Below, in pieces: positions 7,428 to 15,490 of a stretch of 55,105 nucleotides of DNA. Source of the DNA: Candidatus Calditenuaceae archaeon JGI OTU-1 (GTDB taxonomy: Archaea; Thermoproteota; Nitrososphaeria_A; Caldarchaeales; Calditenuaceae). Where the stretch lies: NCBI GenBank assembly GCA_000494145.1, contig AWOE01000005.1, forward strand, positions 1,582 to 56,686, in the 5' to 3' direction. Position 1 is the first letter of the stretch; every line of letters begins with the position of its first letter. The position numbers were made by a program, and so were the translations under genes. The notes under the pieces are model-generated. The model saw only the letters and a program-made list of their open reading frames with translations. It did not search any database and was not told the DNA's origin.

Positions 7428-8186
7428 TCAGGGGATCATCAGCGTCCCTCCGTCGACGACGATCACCTGCCCGTTGACGAAGCTGAAGAGGTCCGAGATC
7501 AGGGCGAGGACGACCCCAGCCACCTCGGCCGGCTCCCCCCACCTGCCCATCGGAGACTCCTCGGCGAGGGTCCTCCTCTCCTCATCGGTCATCGAGTCGT
7601 AGGTGGCACTGGTCCTTATGTTCCCGAGGGCGATGGCGTATGCCCTTATCCCCAAACTCCTGTAATCGGCGGCGATCGACCTGACTAAGCCGACTACAGC
7701 GAGCTTCGCCATCGAGTAAGCCGACCCGTATCGGTACCAAGAGATCGCAGGGGTCGAGGTCGTGAGGACGACGACGCCGCCGCGCAGCAACTCGAGGAGC
7801 GAGCTCACGAGGCGGAAGTTGGCGAAGAAATCGACGTCGAAGACCTTCCTCAGCTCCTCCTCCCTGAGGTCCTTCAGGCTCCTGTACCAGAGTTCGGGGT
7901 CGAAGGGATAACCGATGTAGCTGACCAGCGCGTCGATACGTCCGAACCTCTTCACGGCCTCCTCCCTCAGCCTCTCGGCAGACCCCTCAGCGGTCAAATC
8001 TAGTGGCAGAGCTGTCGAGTCCACGCCGTACCCTTTGCATTCAGAAGCCAAGGCCTCGAGGAGCTCCCTCCGCCTCGCGACGAGGAGAAGGTCAGCCCCC
8101 TCCCTCGCGAGAAGCCTCGCTGTCTCGGCACCTATCTCCGAGGTGGCACCTGCGATAAGGACCCGCTTCCCCTCAACTATCCCCAT
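7428..8186 (-). CDS. Short-chain dehydrogenase/reductase
   Basis: A 252-residue classical SDR that uses NAD(P)H to reduce a carbonyl or oxidise an alcohol. The N-terminal nucleotide fold has IAGATSEIGAETARLL (the TGxxxGxG motif in variant form), VARRR suggests NADP(H) preference, and the catalytic YSMAK follows TTSTPAISWYRYGSA about residue 145-162. The NNAG motif is replaced by VSYIGYP, a noticeable departure. The C-terminus ends VNGQVIVVDGGTLMIP as in FabG-like enzymes. The substrate is unknown. The ATG overlaps the end of the upstream Hjc-like nuclease gene by 14 nt, so the two are probably co-transcribed although functionally unrelated. Confidence 0.88.
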   Translation of the reverse strand: MGIVEGKRVLIAGATSEIGAETARLLAREGADLLLVARRRELLEALASECKGYGVDSTALPLDLTAEGSAERLREEAVKRFGRIDALVSYIGYPFDPELWYRSLKDLREEELRKVFDVDFFANFRLVSSLLELLRGGVVVLTTSTPAISWYRYGSAYSMAKLAVVGLVRSIAADYRSLGIRAYAIALGNIRTSATYDSMTDEERRTLAEESPMGRWGEPAEVAGVVLALISDLFSFVNGQVIVVDGGTLMIP

Positions 8187-8607
8187 CTCCGACCTCCTCC
8201 GCCCTGACGGTGATCCCCTCCCTCACATCGACCACCTCCTTCACGACCCATCCCCTGCCGAGGAACCGGACCGCGATCATGGGCCTAGGTCTGATCTCAT
8301 GGCCGCAGGAGGGGCACCGGACGACGAAGAGCCGGGTGAAGGCGAGGAGCCGCTCGAGCTGTTCGCGGGGAACGTAGACCTCCTTCTTGTTCGTCGACTT
8401 GACCTCTATCGCGCAGAGCTCGCCGTTGTCTACTGCCAAGACGTCGGGCTTCACGGTCATCTTCCCCGTACCGCTCCCCGGTGTCCTGACGGCATAGTAG
8501 CCTGGCCTCTTCAGGTCGTTGAGCTTCCTGATGAGGTAGTACTCGCCCTCGTACCCGATCCTATGCCTGTAGCGCCTGCTGAAGAGGTCCCTCGGACGCC
8601 TCGGCAC
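8173..8607 (-). CDS. Hjc-like Holliday-junction resolvase / endonuclease
   Basis: A 144-residue protein of the PD-(D/E)xK nuclease superfamily, closest in pattern to archaeal Hjc. The catalytic set is recognisable: Glu in GYEGEYYLIRKL, the RTPGSGTG loop, Asp in KPDVLAV, and the ExK of CAIEVKST. The tail then has VYVPREQLERLLAF and the strand IAVRFLGRGWVV. Unlike typical Hjc, it has an insertion RCPSCGHEIRPRP with one CxxC between the last helix and strand. A second, shorter Hjc-like gene lies at 39900-40193. The start is GTG 8607. It is the first gene of a two-gene unit with the SDR. Confidence 0.75.
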   Translation of the reverse strand: MPRRPRDLFSRRYRHRIGYEGEYYLIRKLNDLKRPGYYAVRTPGSGTGKMTVKPDVLAVDNGELCAIEVKSTNKKEVYVPREQLERLLAFTRLFVVRCPSCGHEIRPRPMIAVRFLGRGWVVKEVVDVREGITVRAEEVGDGDS

Positions 8608-8720
8608 GTAACCGGACGTCCTCGCCCCCGTGAAAACGTTGTCCTGGCTCAGGGCCTAAGAGGAGCCGCCAGATCTACGGGAGGCCTCGGGGTTGCGCTT
8701 TTACGGAGGCCCACGCTCCC

Positions 8721-9413
8721 ATGCTCAGCATGGGTCTGGTGTACAAGGTCCTGCGGCCCTTCATGAGGAGGGAGAACGAGGTCTTCGCGGCGATCCTGAG
8801 GTACGCCGATGAGGTAGCGCTCACCGCATCGGCCCTCAGGGACCTGATAGGCTCCCTGGTCGGCAACAGGGACGGCGAAATCCAGCAGGCTTACGGCAGG
8901 CTCATGGAGCTCGAGGCTAAGGCCGACTTCACGCGGAGGAAGCTCTCTGAGGAGATCTCGAAGGGCGGGTTCTTCGCGAACCTCCGGGAGCTGCTTCTGG
9001 AGCTGGTCGAGCGGATGGACGAGATCGCCGACTACTCGAAGGACGCCGGCAGGCTCCTCTACACCGCCTCGAGCGTGGGCATCGACTTCTCACCGCTGCT
9101 GAGGTCCGAGCCGGTCCAGAGGCTCCTGTACTGCCAGGCCCAGTGCATCGACGCTCTGACGAAGGCCCTCCGCAAGATAGCCGAAGGCCGGAAGGTCACC
9201 GTCGAGGACGTACAAGTGGTGGAGGAGTGGGAGGAAGAGGCGGACGAGCAGAAGGACGAGGCGATCAGACAACTCTTCGAGCATAAGGCGAGCATGGACC
9301 CGGCCGACTTCGTGCTGATGAGGGAGTTCGTGTTGCTGCTTGACGATGTCTGCGACGCAACCGAGGACTCGGGTGACGTCCTCCTGAACCTTATTGCGGT
9401 CAGCTACGGATGA
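8721..9413 (+). CDS. DUF47/PhoU-like phosphate-transport regulator
   Basis: A 230-residue all-helical protein of the DUF47 (TIGR00153) family, PhoU-like proteins usually encoded beside PiT phosphate permeases and thought to control them. Typical features are RRENEVFAAILRYADEVALTA at the start, LEAKADFTRRKLSEEI, and DVCDATEDSGDVLL near the end. The PiT gene starts 1 nt after its stop, so translation is coupled. The start is ATG 8721 or ATG 8730; a TATA-like GCTTTTACGG lies about 20 nt upstream of the first, which favours the second. The regulator-transporter pairing is known for the family; the mechanism is not visible here. Confidence 0.87.
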   Translation: MLSMGLVYKVLRPFMRRENEVFAAILRYADEVALTASALRDLIGSLVGNRDGEIQQAYGRLMELEAKADFTRRKLSEEISKGGFFANLRELLLELVERMDEIADYSKDAGRLLYTASSVGIDFSPLLRSEPVQRLLYCQAQCIDALTKALRKIAEGRKVTVEDVQVVEEWEEEADEQKDEAIRQLFEHKASMDPADFVLMREFVLLLDDVCDATEDSGDVLLNLIAVSYG

Positions 9414-9414
9414 G

Positions 9415-10332
9415 ATGTCCTGGGATCAGGGATCGGCCGCTCTGCTCCTGGCGACCCTCATAGCCTTCGTGCACGGATGGAGTACAGGATCCCTGATCAT
9501 CAGCCTTCTTCGCTCATCCGGTGGATCGCGGCGTGTGACCATTTCGGTGGTGCTCGGCGGACTGACTGGCACCGTGATCGGCGGGAGGTTCGTTACGCAC
9601 ACCGTCCTTTTCGGCGAAACCGTCAGCGCTGAAGGTATGATGTCGGTCTTGACCGTCACCTTCCTCTTGCTGTTTCTCGGGTCCGTCACGGCAATTCCGA
9701 TAAGCTACTCTCACGTTCTCGTGTTCGCTGCGATAGGAGAAATTCTGGGAACCGGAAGGCCGATTGGGCTGCAGAGCGTCTTGTATCTGACGATGGGCTG
9801 GGTGGTGGGACCGTTTCTCGCATCGGGGCTGACGATCGCAACGCATGCCTCAATGAGACGGTTCATCTCCAACCTCGACATCCTCACCGTCAACGCGATA
9901 AACCGACTGTCGCTTTACGCCGTCTCCTTCTTCATGACGTACGTCGTGACCGGCAACAACATGGGCTTCCTCGCGTCGCTCCTGAAGGGGGTCGAATGGC
10001 CCGTCGCTCACCTCCTCATCGCTCTCTCCTGGGTTCTCGGAGCCCTCTTCCCCGGAAGGGTCATATGGGACTACATCGCCGAGAGGGTAGTGAGGGTCTC
10101 GCCTCAGGGCGTCTTCTCGGCTGCGGTGGCGTCCTCGATGGTGATGCTGCTCTTCCTCCACCTCTCAGTCCCGACGAGCATATCCCACTACATTTTGGCG
10201 TCTGCGGCCCTCCTCCCCCTTCAGGCATCGCTGCACGTCATCGGCTGGCGTGCCGTGTTCAGGGTCGTCGCCTGGAGCGCGTTGACTTCCGTCCTCGGTC
10301 TCTTCGCGGCCTGGATTCTGCGGGTAAGTTGA
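9415..10332 (+). CDS. PiT-family inorganic phosphate transporter, divergent
   Basis: A 305-residue integral membrane protein with about 9-10 hydrophobic segments and an internal duplication, matching inorganic phosphate permeases of the PiT family. Supporting pieces are GSVTAIPISYSHVLVFAAIGEILG in the first half and VFSAAVASSMVMLLFLHLSVPTSISHYI in the second, where PiT proteins have VSTTH-type motifs. The usual GxNDGANA signature near the start is replaced by HGWSTGSLI, and the second copy is reduced to TGNNMGFLA. The substrate or coupling ion could therefore differ from phosphate/Na or H. The start chosen is ATG 9415, 1 nt after the DUF47 stop. The TTG at 9394 is less likely. Confidence 0.8.
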   Translation: MSWDQGSAALLLATLIAFVHGWSTGSLIISLLRSSGGSRRVTISVVLGGLTGTVIGGRFVTHTVLFGETVSAEGMMSVLTVTFLLLFLGSVTAIPISYSHVLVFAAIGEILGTGRPIGLQSVLYLTMGWVVGPFLASGLTIATHASMRRFISNLDILTVNAINRLSLYAVSFFMTYVVTGNNMGFLASLLKGVEWPVAHLLIALSWVLGALFPGRVIWDYIAERVVRVSPQGVFSAAVASSMVMLLFLHLSVPTSISHYILASAALLPLQASLHVIGWRAVFRVVAWSALTSVLGLFAAWILRVS

Positions 10333-10364
10333 TAGACCTCCGAGGACTGTGGTGGAGAAGCGCT

Positions 10365-11285
10365 ATGCCGATCGAGTTCATGCTACCGATAACCGTTCTG
10401 TTGGCGTCGGTCCTCGTCTTCGTCAACGGCGTCGAGGCGCTCGGCGAGAGGCTGGGCTTGACGAAGTTCGCGACAGGTGCGCTGCTCGCCGCGGTCTTAA
10501 CGGCGCTACCGGAGACGATAATTGCCGTGGTGAGCCCGTTCCATGGCGCCGAGGGGGCGAGGGAGGTGGGGCTCTCGAGCGTGATAGCGGCCCCGTCCAT
10601 AACGCTCCTGTTGGGCGCACCGGTCGTCGGGCTGCTGGTGAGGGACGCCGAGGTCCGGCAGAGGACCTCGAAGGTCTACCTGTGGTTCTCTCTGCTGATG
10701 ATTCCGGCGACGCTCGTCGCCTTCCTGAATGCCGCCGAGCTTTACGTCCTCGGAGCCCTTTACCTCCTCGCCTTCTTCTTCGTAGGCCGTTGGATCCTGC
10801 GGGAGCCTGGCGAGGCGATGGTCGCCGAGGCGACGTTCCTGGAGCGGCTGGTCAGGAGAAGGAGCACCGCACTCGTCGCTGTTCAGACGGCTTCGGCTGC
10901 GCTGGCCATGGTGTGGGCTGCCGACGCGTTCCTCGACACGGTGCTGCTCGCGGACAATCCGCTGGTCTACGGGCTGCTGCTCTCCCCTTTCGCGACGTGC
11001 CTCGAGGAGGTCGTGGTGGCGTTCGTCTGGGCTTTCCGTGGAAGGGCTTCGATGGGTTTGGCGCTCCTCTCGGGCGAGAACGTCCTCCAGTCGTCGGTCG
11101 TGATGGGGCTCGGGCTCTTAGCGACCGGCTCGACCCTTCCAGTCGGAGCGATCTGGCTGATTCTGCTCTACTCAGCCTTCGGCGGACTGTACAGCGTCCT
11201 CCTCCGGCTCTCGGCGAGCCGCCTGCTCCTCTTGGGTCTCCTAGGCTATGCCGCTTACATCGCGGTCACCGTCTCCCTTCTATAG
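10365..11285 (+). CDS. CaCA-family sodium/calcium exchanger-like antiporter
   Basis: A 306-residue membrane protein with about ten hydrophobic segments in two inverted halves, as in the Ca2+/cation antiporter superfamily. The alpha-repeat motifs are visible: TALPETIIAV in the first half (usual GTSxPE) and CLEEVVVAF with SGENVLQSSVVMG in the second (usual GNxxGSxxxN, here ENVLQSS). The acidic residues that bind the cation in the two repeats are kept. The substrate might be Ca2+, Mg2+ or another cation exchanged for Na+ or H+. ATG 10365 follows GGTGGAGAAG. It is 32 nt after the PiT-like gene and may share its transcript. Confidence 0.83.
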   Translation: MPIEFMLPITVLLASVLVFVNGVEALGERLGLTKFATGALLAAVLTALPETIIAVVSPFHGAEGAREVGLSSVIAAPSITLLLGAPVVGLLVRDAEVRQRTSKVYLWFSLLMIPATLVAFLNAAELYVLGALYLLAFFFVGRWILREPGEAMVAEATFLERLVRRRSTALVAVQTASAALAMVWAADAFLDTVLLADNPLVYGLLLSPFATCLEEVVVAFVWAFRGRASMGLALLSGENVLQSSVVMGLGLLATGSTLPVGAIWLILLYSAFGGLYSVLLRLSASRLLLLGLLGYAAYIAVTVSLL

Positions 11286-11310
11286 GGATCGGGCCCGTCG
11301 TCCGGAGGTG

Positions 11311-12033
11311 ATGGGGGTGGTGGGGCTGCTCCAGCTAGAACTTAGGAGGGGCGAGTTCCTCGAGAGACCCAACCGGTTCACCGTTAAGGTCTCTACACCG
11401 GAGGGCACCGTTCTCCTCCACAACAGGAACACAGGGAGGCTCGGCGAACTCCTGCGACCGGGTGCCCTGGTGTACTATCTGGAGGGAGGTGAATCGGGTG
11501 CGAAGAAGACCTCGGGGGTGCTCGTGGGCGTTGCGGTAACTGAAGAGGAAGCTGCGCTCACCGATCCCCACCTTCAGGCGATGTCGTTCGAGGTGGCGTG
11601 GGAGAGGGGTCTGATCGGATGGCTGAGGGGCTGGAAGCTGCTCAAAAAGGAGGTGAGGTACGGAGGGGTTAGGTTCGACTACGCCATCTCCTCCTCGTCG
11701 GGAACGAGCGGCTACCTCGAGCTGAAGTCGGCCGTGTTCCACGACGGCTCCGGGTACTGCATGTATCCGGACGTTCCCAGTGAGAGGGGAAGGAGGCACC
11801 TGAAGGTGCTGGAGGCGATCGCGTCGCGGGGTCTCAGGACGGTGATAGTGTTCGTCGCCGCCCATCCGCTCTGCAGAGGCTTCAAGCCCTGTGCCCACTG
11901 CGATTCGGCCTTCGCGATCCAGCTCAGGGAGGCGAAGGGAAAAGGCGTAGAGGTCAGGGCAGTGGGGATGGTTCTGAGGGCCGACGGACTCACCTACCTC
12001 ACTTCAGGGGACCTGCCCGTTTCTCTGACGTGA
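11311..12033 (+). CDS. sfsA: SfsA family protein
   Basis: A 240-residue protein of the SfsA family, reported in bacteria as a DNA-binding protein linked to sugar fermentation and classed by structure as a possible nuclease. The family layout is complete: RPNRFTVKVSTPEG, the NTGRL segment, then YGGVRFDYAI, YLELKSA, PDVPSERGRRHLKVLE and GVEVRAVG. The Asp, Glu and Lys of RFDY...LELK sit where a PD-(D/E)xK-type site would be. Two CxxC-like cysteines (FKPCAHC) are unusual. The ATG at 11311 has a clear GGAGGTG directly upstream. The longer frame starting inside the preceding exchanger gene is not supported. The biological role in archaea is not established. Confidence 0.88.
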   Translation: MGVVGLLQLELRRGEFLERPNRFTVKVSTPEGTVLLHNRNTGRLGELLRPGALVYYLEGGESGAKKTSGVLVGVAVTEEEAALTDPHLQAMSFEVAWERGLIGWLRGWKLLKKEVRYGGVRFDYAISSSSGTSGYLELKSAVFHDGSGYCMYPDVPSERGRRHLKVLEAIASRGLRTVIVFVAAHPLCRGFKPCAHCDSAFAIQLREAKGKGVEVRAVGMVLRADGLTYLTSGDLPVSLT

Positions 12034-12036
12034 CCG

Positions 12037-12150
12037 TCATTGGGAAGAGCACGTGACACATAGCCCGCACCGCGGACACCGGTGGGCTCTCTCGGGAAGC
12101 TCCGCATGGCAACGGGGGCACTCGTTATCGAGCGAGGTCGCCGAGAGCAT
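12037..12150 (-). CDS. Small zinc-ribbon protein, 37 residues
   Basis: A short frame not usually called by gene finders. After about nine residues it reads ECPRCHAELPERAHRCPRC followed by GLCVTCSSQ and a stop. Two CPRC pairs spaced 13 residues apart are a classic rubredoxin-knuckle zinc ribbon, and a third pair CVTC follows immediately. ATG 12150 lies about 35 nt downstream of a TATA box at 12182-12189, so it can be transcribed on its own, divergently from the PIN-ATPase gene. It converges on sfsA with only 3 nt between the stops. Small zinc ribbons in archaea often act in transcription or translation, but no function can be assigned. Six ordered cysteines in 37 codons argue against chance. 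Confidence 0.65.
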   Translation of the reverse strand: MLSATSLDNECPRCHAELPERAHRCPRCGLCVTCSSQ

Positions 12151-12181
12151 GGCCAATCCTGCCCATCATAACCGTTGACTG

Positions 12182-12189
12182 CTTATAAG
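12182..12189. promoter_or_regulatory. Palindromic TATA box CTTATAAG between divergent genes
   Basis: The sequence CTTATAAG is identical on both strands. It lies about 32 nt before ATG 12150 on the minus strand and about 85 nt before GTG 12273 on the plus strand. It best fits the small zinc-ribbon gene. The PIN-ATPase would need a roughly 55-nt leader if it used the same box. Confidence 0.45.
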
Positions 12190-12272
12190 TGTTCACCGTC
12201 CGGTCGGATTCGACCCCTAGCAAAGACTCACCCTCATAAGCAGCGGATCCCCAGCCATCCCAGAGAAAGGAA

Positions 12273-13796
12273 GTGGCGGACGTAATAGTGGACGAGCTGT
12301 CCATAATCACAGGTGCGGCTGCGGAGTACGTCGAGTCCGGGAGGATAACCGGGAGGGTCCTCCTGCACAGGAGGGTCTTGAGGGACATCAGGGAGAGGTT
12401 GAGGAGGGGGGACGACGCGGCGATCAAGGAGCTGGCCCGTCTCCGCAGGATCTGCTCTGAGCGGGGCATCCCGATCGAGATCGTCGAGGAGGAGACGACG
12501 TCTGACCCTTACGAGGCACTGGCGGCCCTGGCTCTGAAGACCGGCGCATCGATCCTGACGGCCGACCCCTTCGTCCAGAAGGTCTGCGAGGCCCTAGGCG
12601 CCGACGTCATCAGGGTCAGGATCAGGGGCGAGTGGGAACTCGACAGGATCTTCACGGGTAACGTGATGTCGCTCCACCTGAAGGAAGGTGTTAGGCCGAG
12701 GGTGAAGGTAGGCACGCCCGGACGCTGGAGCTTCGTCGAGCTCTCCGACGAACCGGTGAGGCGCGAGAGCCTCGAGGTCTTCGTTCTGGACCTTCTCCAG
12801 CGGGTCCACGACGACCTCTCGAGGACCTCCTTCATCGAGGTCCAGAGGGAGAACACGCTGATCCTGCAGTACGGCGAGTACAGGATCGTCGTCACCAGAC
12901 CACCATTCAGCGACGGCCTGGAGGTGACCGTCGTCCGGCCGATCGTAAGGAAGACCCTTGAGGAGTACGGGCTGCCCGAGGTCCTGAAGGAGAGGCTCGT
13001 CAGCAGGGCAGAAGGTATCCTCATAGCAGGAGGCCCGGGGATGGGCAAGTCGACCTTCGCGCAGGCCCTCGCCGAGTACTACAGGTCTCTTGGGAAGGTG
13101 GTCAAGACGATAGAGAGCCCGAGGGATCTGATACTCTCCGACGATGTGACGCAGTACTCGAAGAGCGCCTCCGCTGAGGGCGAGCTGCACGACGTCCTCC
13201 TCCTCAGCAGGCCCGATTACACGGTCTTCGACGAGATGAGGGACGACGACGACTTCCAGCTCTTCATCGACCTTCGGCTCGCGGGGATAGGAATGGTGGG
13301 AGTGGTCCACGCCACGACGCCGATCGACGCGATCCAGCGCATCGCCAACAGGGTCGACATCGGCGTTGTTCCCTCCATCGTCGACACCGTCATCTTCATG
13401 AAGGCGGGGGAGGTCTCCAAGGTCTACGTCCTCGAGGTCTCGGTCCGGGTCCCGAGGGGGATGAAGAGGGCCGACCTCGCGAGGCCCACGATACAGGTCA
13501 GGAACCTCTTCACCGGAGAGGTGGAGTACGAGATGTACGTCTTCGGCGAGAGGACCTTCATCGTGCCGGTCGGATCGGAGGAGCAGGAGGAGCGGGGCGA
13601 CACGAGGGTGAAGGCAGTGCTCGACAGGGTGATCGGGCGCTACATCGAGGGATACGACCTGAGGGTCTCCGGTGGCGTTGTGAGGCTTGAGATACCTCCC
13701 GAGCAGATGAGGGTCTACGTCAAGAAGCTCCAGAGACGTGTCCACAAGATCTGTCAGCAGTTCGATCTGGAGCTCGAGGTCGGACCCAAGCGTTGA
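12273..13796 (+). CDS. PIN-domain ATPase with PilT-like motor and KH domain (PINA family)
   Basis: A 507-residue protein with an N-terminal PIN domain (about 1-140: acidic residues in VIVDELSII and ILTADPFV), a central PilT/secretion-type ATPase (Walker A GGPGMGKST about 253-261; Walker B region DYTVFDEMRDDDD), and a C-terminal KH-like domain. The Sulfolobus homologue PINA is reported to form hexamers, promote Holliday-junction migration and interact with the helicase Hjm and nuclease Hjc. Two Hjc-like genes occur in this window, though not adjacent. The start is GTG 12273. Whether the PIN domain cleaves RNA or DNA here cannot be told from sequence. Confidence 0.85.
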   Translation: MADVIVDELSIITGAAAEYVESGRITGRVLLHRRVLRDIRERLRRGDDAAIKELARLRRICSERGIPIEIVEEETTSDPYEALAALALKTGASILTADPFVQKVCEALGADVIRVRIRGEWELDRIFTGNVMSLHLKEGVRPRVKVGTPGRWSFVELSDEPVRRESLEVFVLDLLQRVHDDLSRTSFIEVQRENTLILQYGEYRIVVTRPPFSDGLEVTVVRPIVRKTLEEYGLPEVLKERLVSRAEGILIAGGPGMGKSTFAQALAEYYRSLGKVVKTIESPRDLILSDDVTQYSKSASAEGELHDVLLLSRPDYTVFDEMRDDDDFQLFIDLRLAGIGMVGVVHATTPIDAIQRIANRVDIGVVPSIVDTVIFMKAGEVSKVYVLEVSVRVPRGMKRADLARPTIQVRNLFTGEVEYEMYVFGERTFIVPVGSEEQEERGDTRVKAVLDRVIGRYIEGYDLRVSGGVVRLEIPPEQMRVYVKKLQRRVHKICQQFDLELEVGPKR

Positions 13797-13831
13797 AGCG
13801 AAGTTCTCTACGCATCGTTCAGACAATGTAA

Positions 13832-13839
13832 GTTTATGA
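13832..13839 (+). promoter_or_regulatory. TATA-like box upstream of the IscU/SufU gene
   Basis: GTTTATGA is centred about 27 nt before GTG 13863, in the 66-nt gap after the PIN-ATPase. The spacing fits a leaderless transcript starting at the GTG. Confidence 0.5.
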
Positions 13840-13862
13840 GCCGTTGACTGCTGGGTTCTGAC

Positions 13863-14258
13863 GTGGCATCGCCCGAGATCGAGATAATCCTCGATCACTA
13901 CAGGAACCCCCGAAACTTCGGCGACCTCCCAGACGCGACGGTGAGGGCGAAGGACTCCAACCCGCTCTGCGGAGACGTCGTCGAGATGCACCTGAAGATC
14001 GAGGGCGACAGGATCGTCGACGTCCGGTTCAAGGGTAAGGGGTGCGCGATAAGCCAGGCTTCCGCTTCGATGCTGACCGAGCGGATCAAGGGGATGACCA
14101 TCGAGGAGGCTAGGAGGCTGGGGAGGGACGACGTCATCGATATGCTCGGGGTACAGCTGAGTCCCGTCAGGGTCAAGTGCGCCACGCTGAGCCTTAAGGT
14201 CCTGAAGCTCGCGATCTACACCCATCTAGGCATGAAGCTCGACGAGAAGGAGGGTTGA
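13863..14258 (+). CDS. Iron-sulfur cluster scaffold, IscU/SufU type
   Basis: A 131-residue scaffold on which Fe-S clusters are assembled before transfer to target proteins. It opens with ILDHYRNPRNFG and keeps the three ligand cysteines: NPLCGD (with the preceding Asp), GKGCAISQASASM, and VRVKCATL near the C-terminus. The length is normal. No cysteine desulfurase or SufBCD gene is adjacent, so the scaffold stands alone with its own promoter. Fe-S clients in this window include endonuclease III. The sequence between the second and third cysteine is close to the SufU length class, but the missing SufU insertion cannot be judged confidently by eye. Confidence 0.92.
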   Translation: MASPEIEIILDHYRNPRNFGDLPDATVRAKDSNPLCGDVVEMHLKIEGDRIVDVRFKGKGCAISQASASMLTERIKGMTIEEARRLGRDDVIDMLGVQLSPVRVKCATLSLKVLKLAIYTHLGMKLDEKEG

Positions 14259-14337
14259 GCGGGGTCCCGCGTGTTCCTCGGCGAGGTTCCGAGTAATACC
14301 GTGCCCATCATCGCAGCTGCCGGCCAGCCACGCTGAT

Positions 14338-14344
14338 CATATTA
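14338..14344 (+). promoter_or_regulatory. TATA-like box upstream of cdvC
   Basis: CATATTA is centred 26 nt before ATG 14367, the ideal distance for a leaderless transcript. It is too close to the upstream GTG 14352 for that codon to be transcribed as a start. Confidence 0.5.
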
Positions 14345-14366
14345 CGGACTCGTGGCTCCCTCGACG

Positions 14367-15485
14367 ATGAACGAGCTGGAAAGGCTTGCCGCGAGCAAAG
14401 CCAGGAGGGCCATAATGCTGGACAAAGCCGGGTCGAAGGCCGAGGCCGTCAAGGCCTATCGCGAGGTCATCGGGCTCCTGGTGAAGCTGGTGGAGCTGAC
14501 GGACAGCCCGGTGAACAGGGAGGTCTACAAGGAGAGGATAGCTGCCTACTCGAGGAGGCTGAGGGAGCTCCAAGAGGACGGCGACGGTAGGGGCCCGCAG
14601 CCCGAGGACCTTTACACGAGGGAGAAGGAAGAGAAGGCGACGACTGCCCTGGATTCGAGACCTCCGGTCAGGTGGGACGACGTCGTGGGCCTTGAACCGG
14701 TGAAGGAGGTCCTGAAGGAGAGCATCATCTACCCGTGCAAGAGGCCCGAGTTCTACCCGTTGGGCTGGCCAACCGGGATCCTCCTCTTCGGTCCTCCCGG
14801 ATGCGGTAAGACGTTGCTGGTGGCTGCGACCGCGAACGAAGCCGACGCGAAGCTCCACGTGATCGATGCCGCTAGGATAATGTCGAAGTGGCTCGGCGAG
14901 AGCGAGAAGAATCTCCAGCGGATCTTCAGCACAGCGCGTACCGAGGCCCTTTCGGGAAGACCGGTGATCGTCTTCATCGACGAGGTCGACTGGCTCACGG
15001 CCCACCGTCAGGTCGAGGTGGGAGGAGAGGCGAGGGTCAGGAACCAGCTGCTCTCGGAGATGGACGGGATACTGACGAAGTTCTCGAGGTCTTTCCTCTT
15101 CCTGATGGCAGCCACCAACAAGCCCTGGCTCCTCGACGAGCCCTTCATCAGGAGGTTCCAGAAGCGCATCTACATACCTCCACCAGGACCCGATGAGAGG
15201 AAAAGGATACTGGAGCACTACCTCGCAAAGCTCAACACCTCGAGGGATCTCGACGTCGCGAGGATCGCTGAGGAGATGGAGGGCTACTCGCCCCACGACA
15301 TCTTCTCGGTCTGTCTCGACGTGCAGCTGGAGGCCGTGAAGAGGATGTTCGAGGAGGGGCTTGAGGAGCCGCCGGAGATAACGACCCAGGACATCAGGAG
15401 GGCGATGGCGAGGAGGAGACCAACGGTAAGCAGGGAGAGCGTCAAAATGTTCGAGGATTGGAACAGGCGGTTCGGAGCCTCCTGA
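14367..15485 (+). CDS. cdvC: CdvC / Vps4-type AAA+ ATPase
   Basis: Archaeal Vps4 homologue that remodels ESCRT-III (CdvB) filaments in cell division. The N-terminal MIT-type three-helix region (about 1-75) includes AIMLDKAGSKAEAVKAYREV. The AAA domain has Walker A GPPGCGKT (about 141-148), Walker B VIVFIDEVD (about 200-208), and an arginine-rich FIRRFQKRIYIPPP segment. Sensor 1 is MAATNKPW. The start is ATG 14367 rather than GTG 14352 because of the TATA spacing. It faces cdvB tail to tail with 5 nt between the stops, unlike the co-directional cdvABC operon of Sulfolobales. No cdvA is in the window. Confidence 0.93.
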   Translation: MNELERLAASKARRAIMLDKAGSKAEAVKAYREVIGLLVKLVELTDSPVNREVYKERIAAYSRRLRELQEDGDGRGPQPEDLYTREKEEKATTALDSRPPVRWDDVVGLEPVKEVLKESIIYPCKRPEFYPLGWPTGILLFGPPGCGKTLLVAATANEADAKLHVIDAARIMSKWLGESEKNLQRIFSTARTEALSGRPVIVFIDEVDWLTAHRQVEVGGEARVRNQLLSEMDGILTKFSRSFLFLMAATNKPWLLDEPFIRRFQKRIYIPPPGPDERKRILEHYLAKLNTSRDLDVARIAEEMEGYSPHDIFSVCLDVQLEAVKRMFEEGLEEPPEITTQDIRRAMARRRPTVSRESVKMFEDWNRRFGAS

Positions 15486-15490
15486 AGGCC

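Noticed and set aside
12594..14225. 543-codon minus-strand frame antisense to the PIN-ATPase and IscU genes
   Set aside because: It spans two real plus-strand genes and their promoter gap. Its composition (Asp/Leu/His/Pro-rich) is typical of GC-rich antisense frames.
14352..14366. GTG 14352 as the cdvC start
   Set aside because: Only about 10 nt from the TATA-like CATATTA; the ATG 15 nt later is at the expected leaderless distance.
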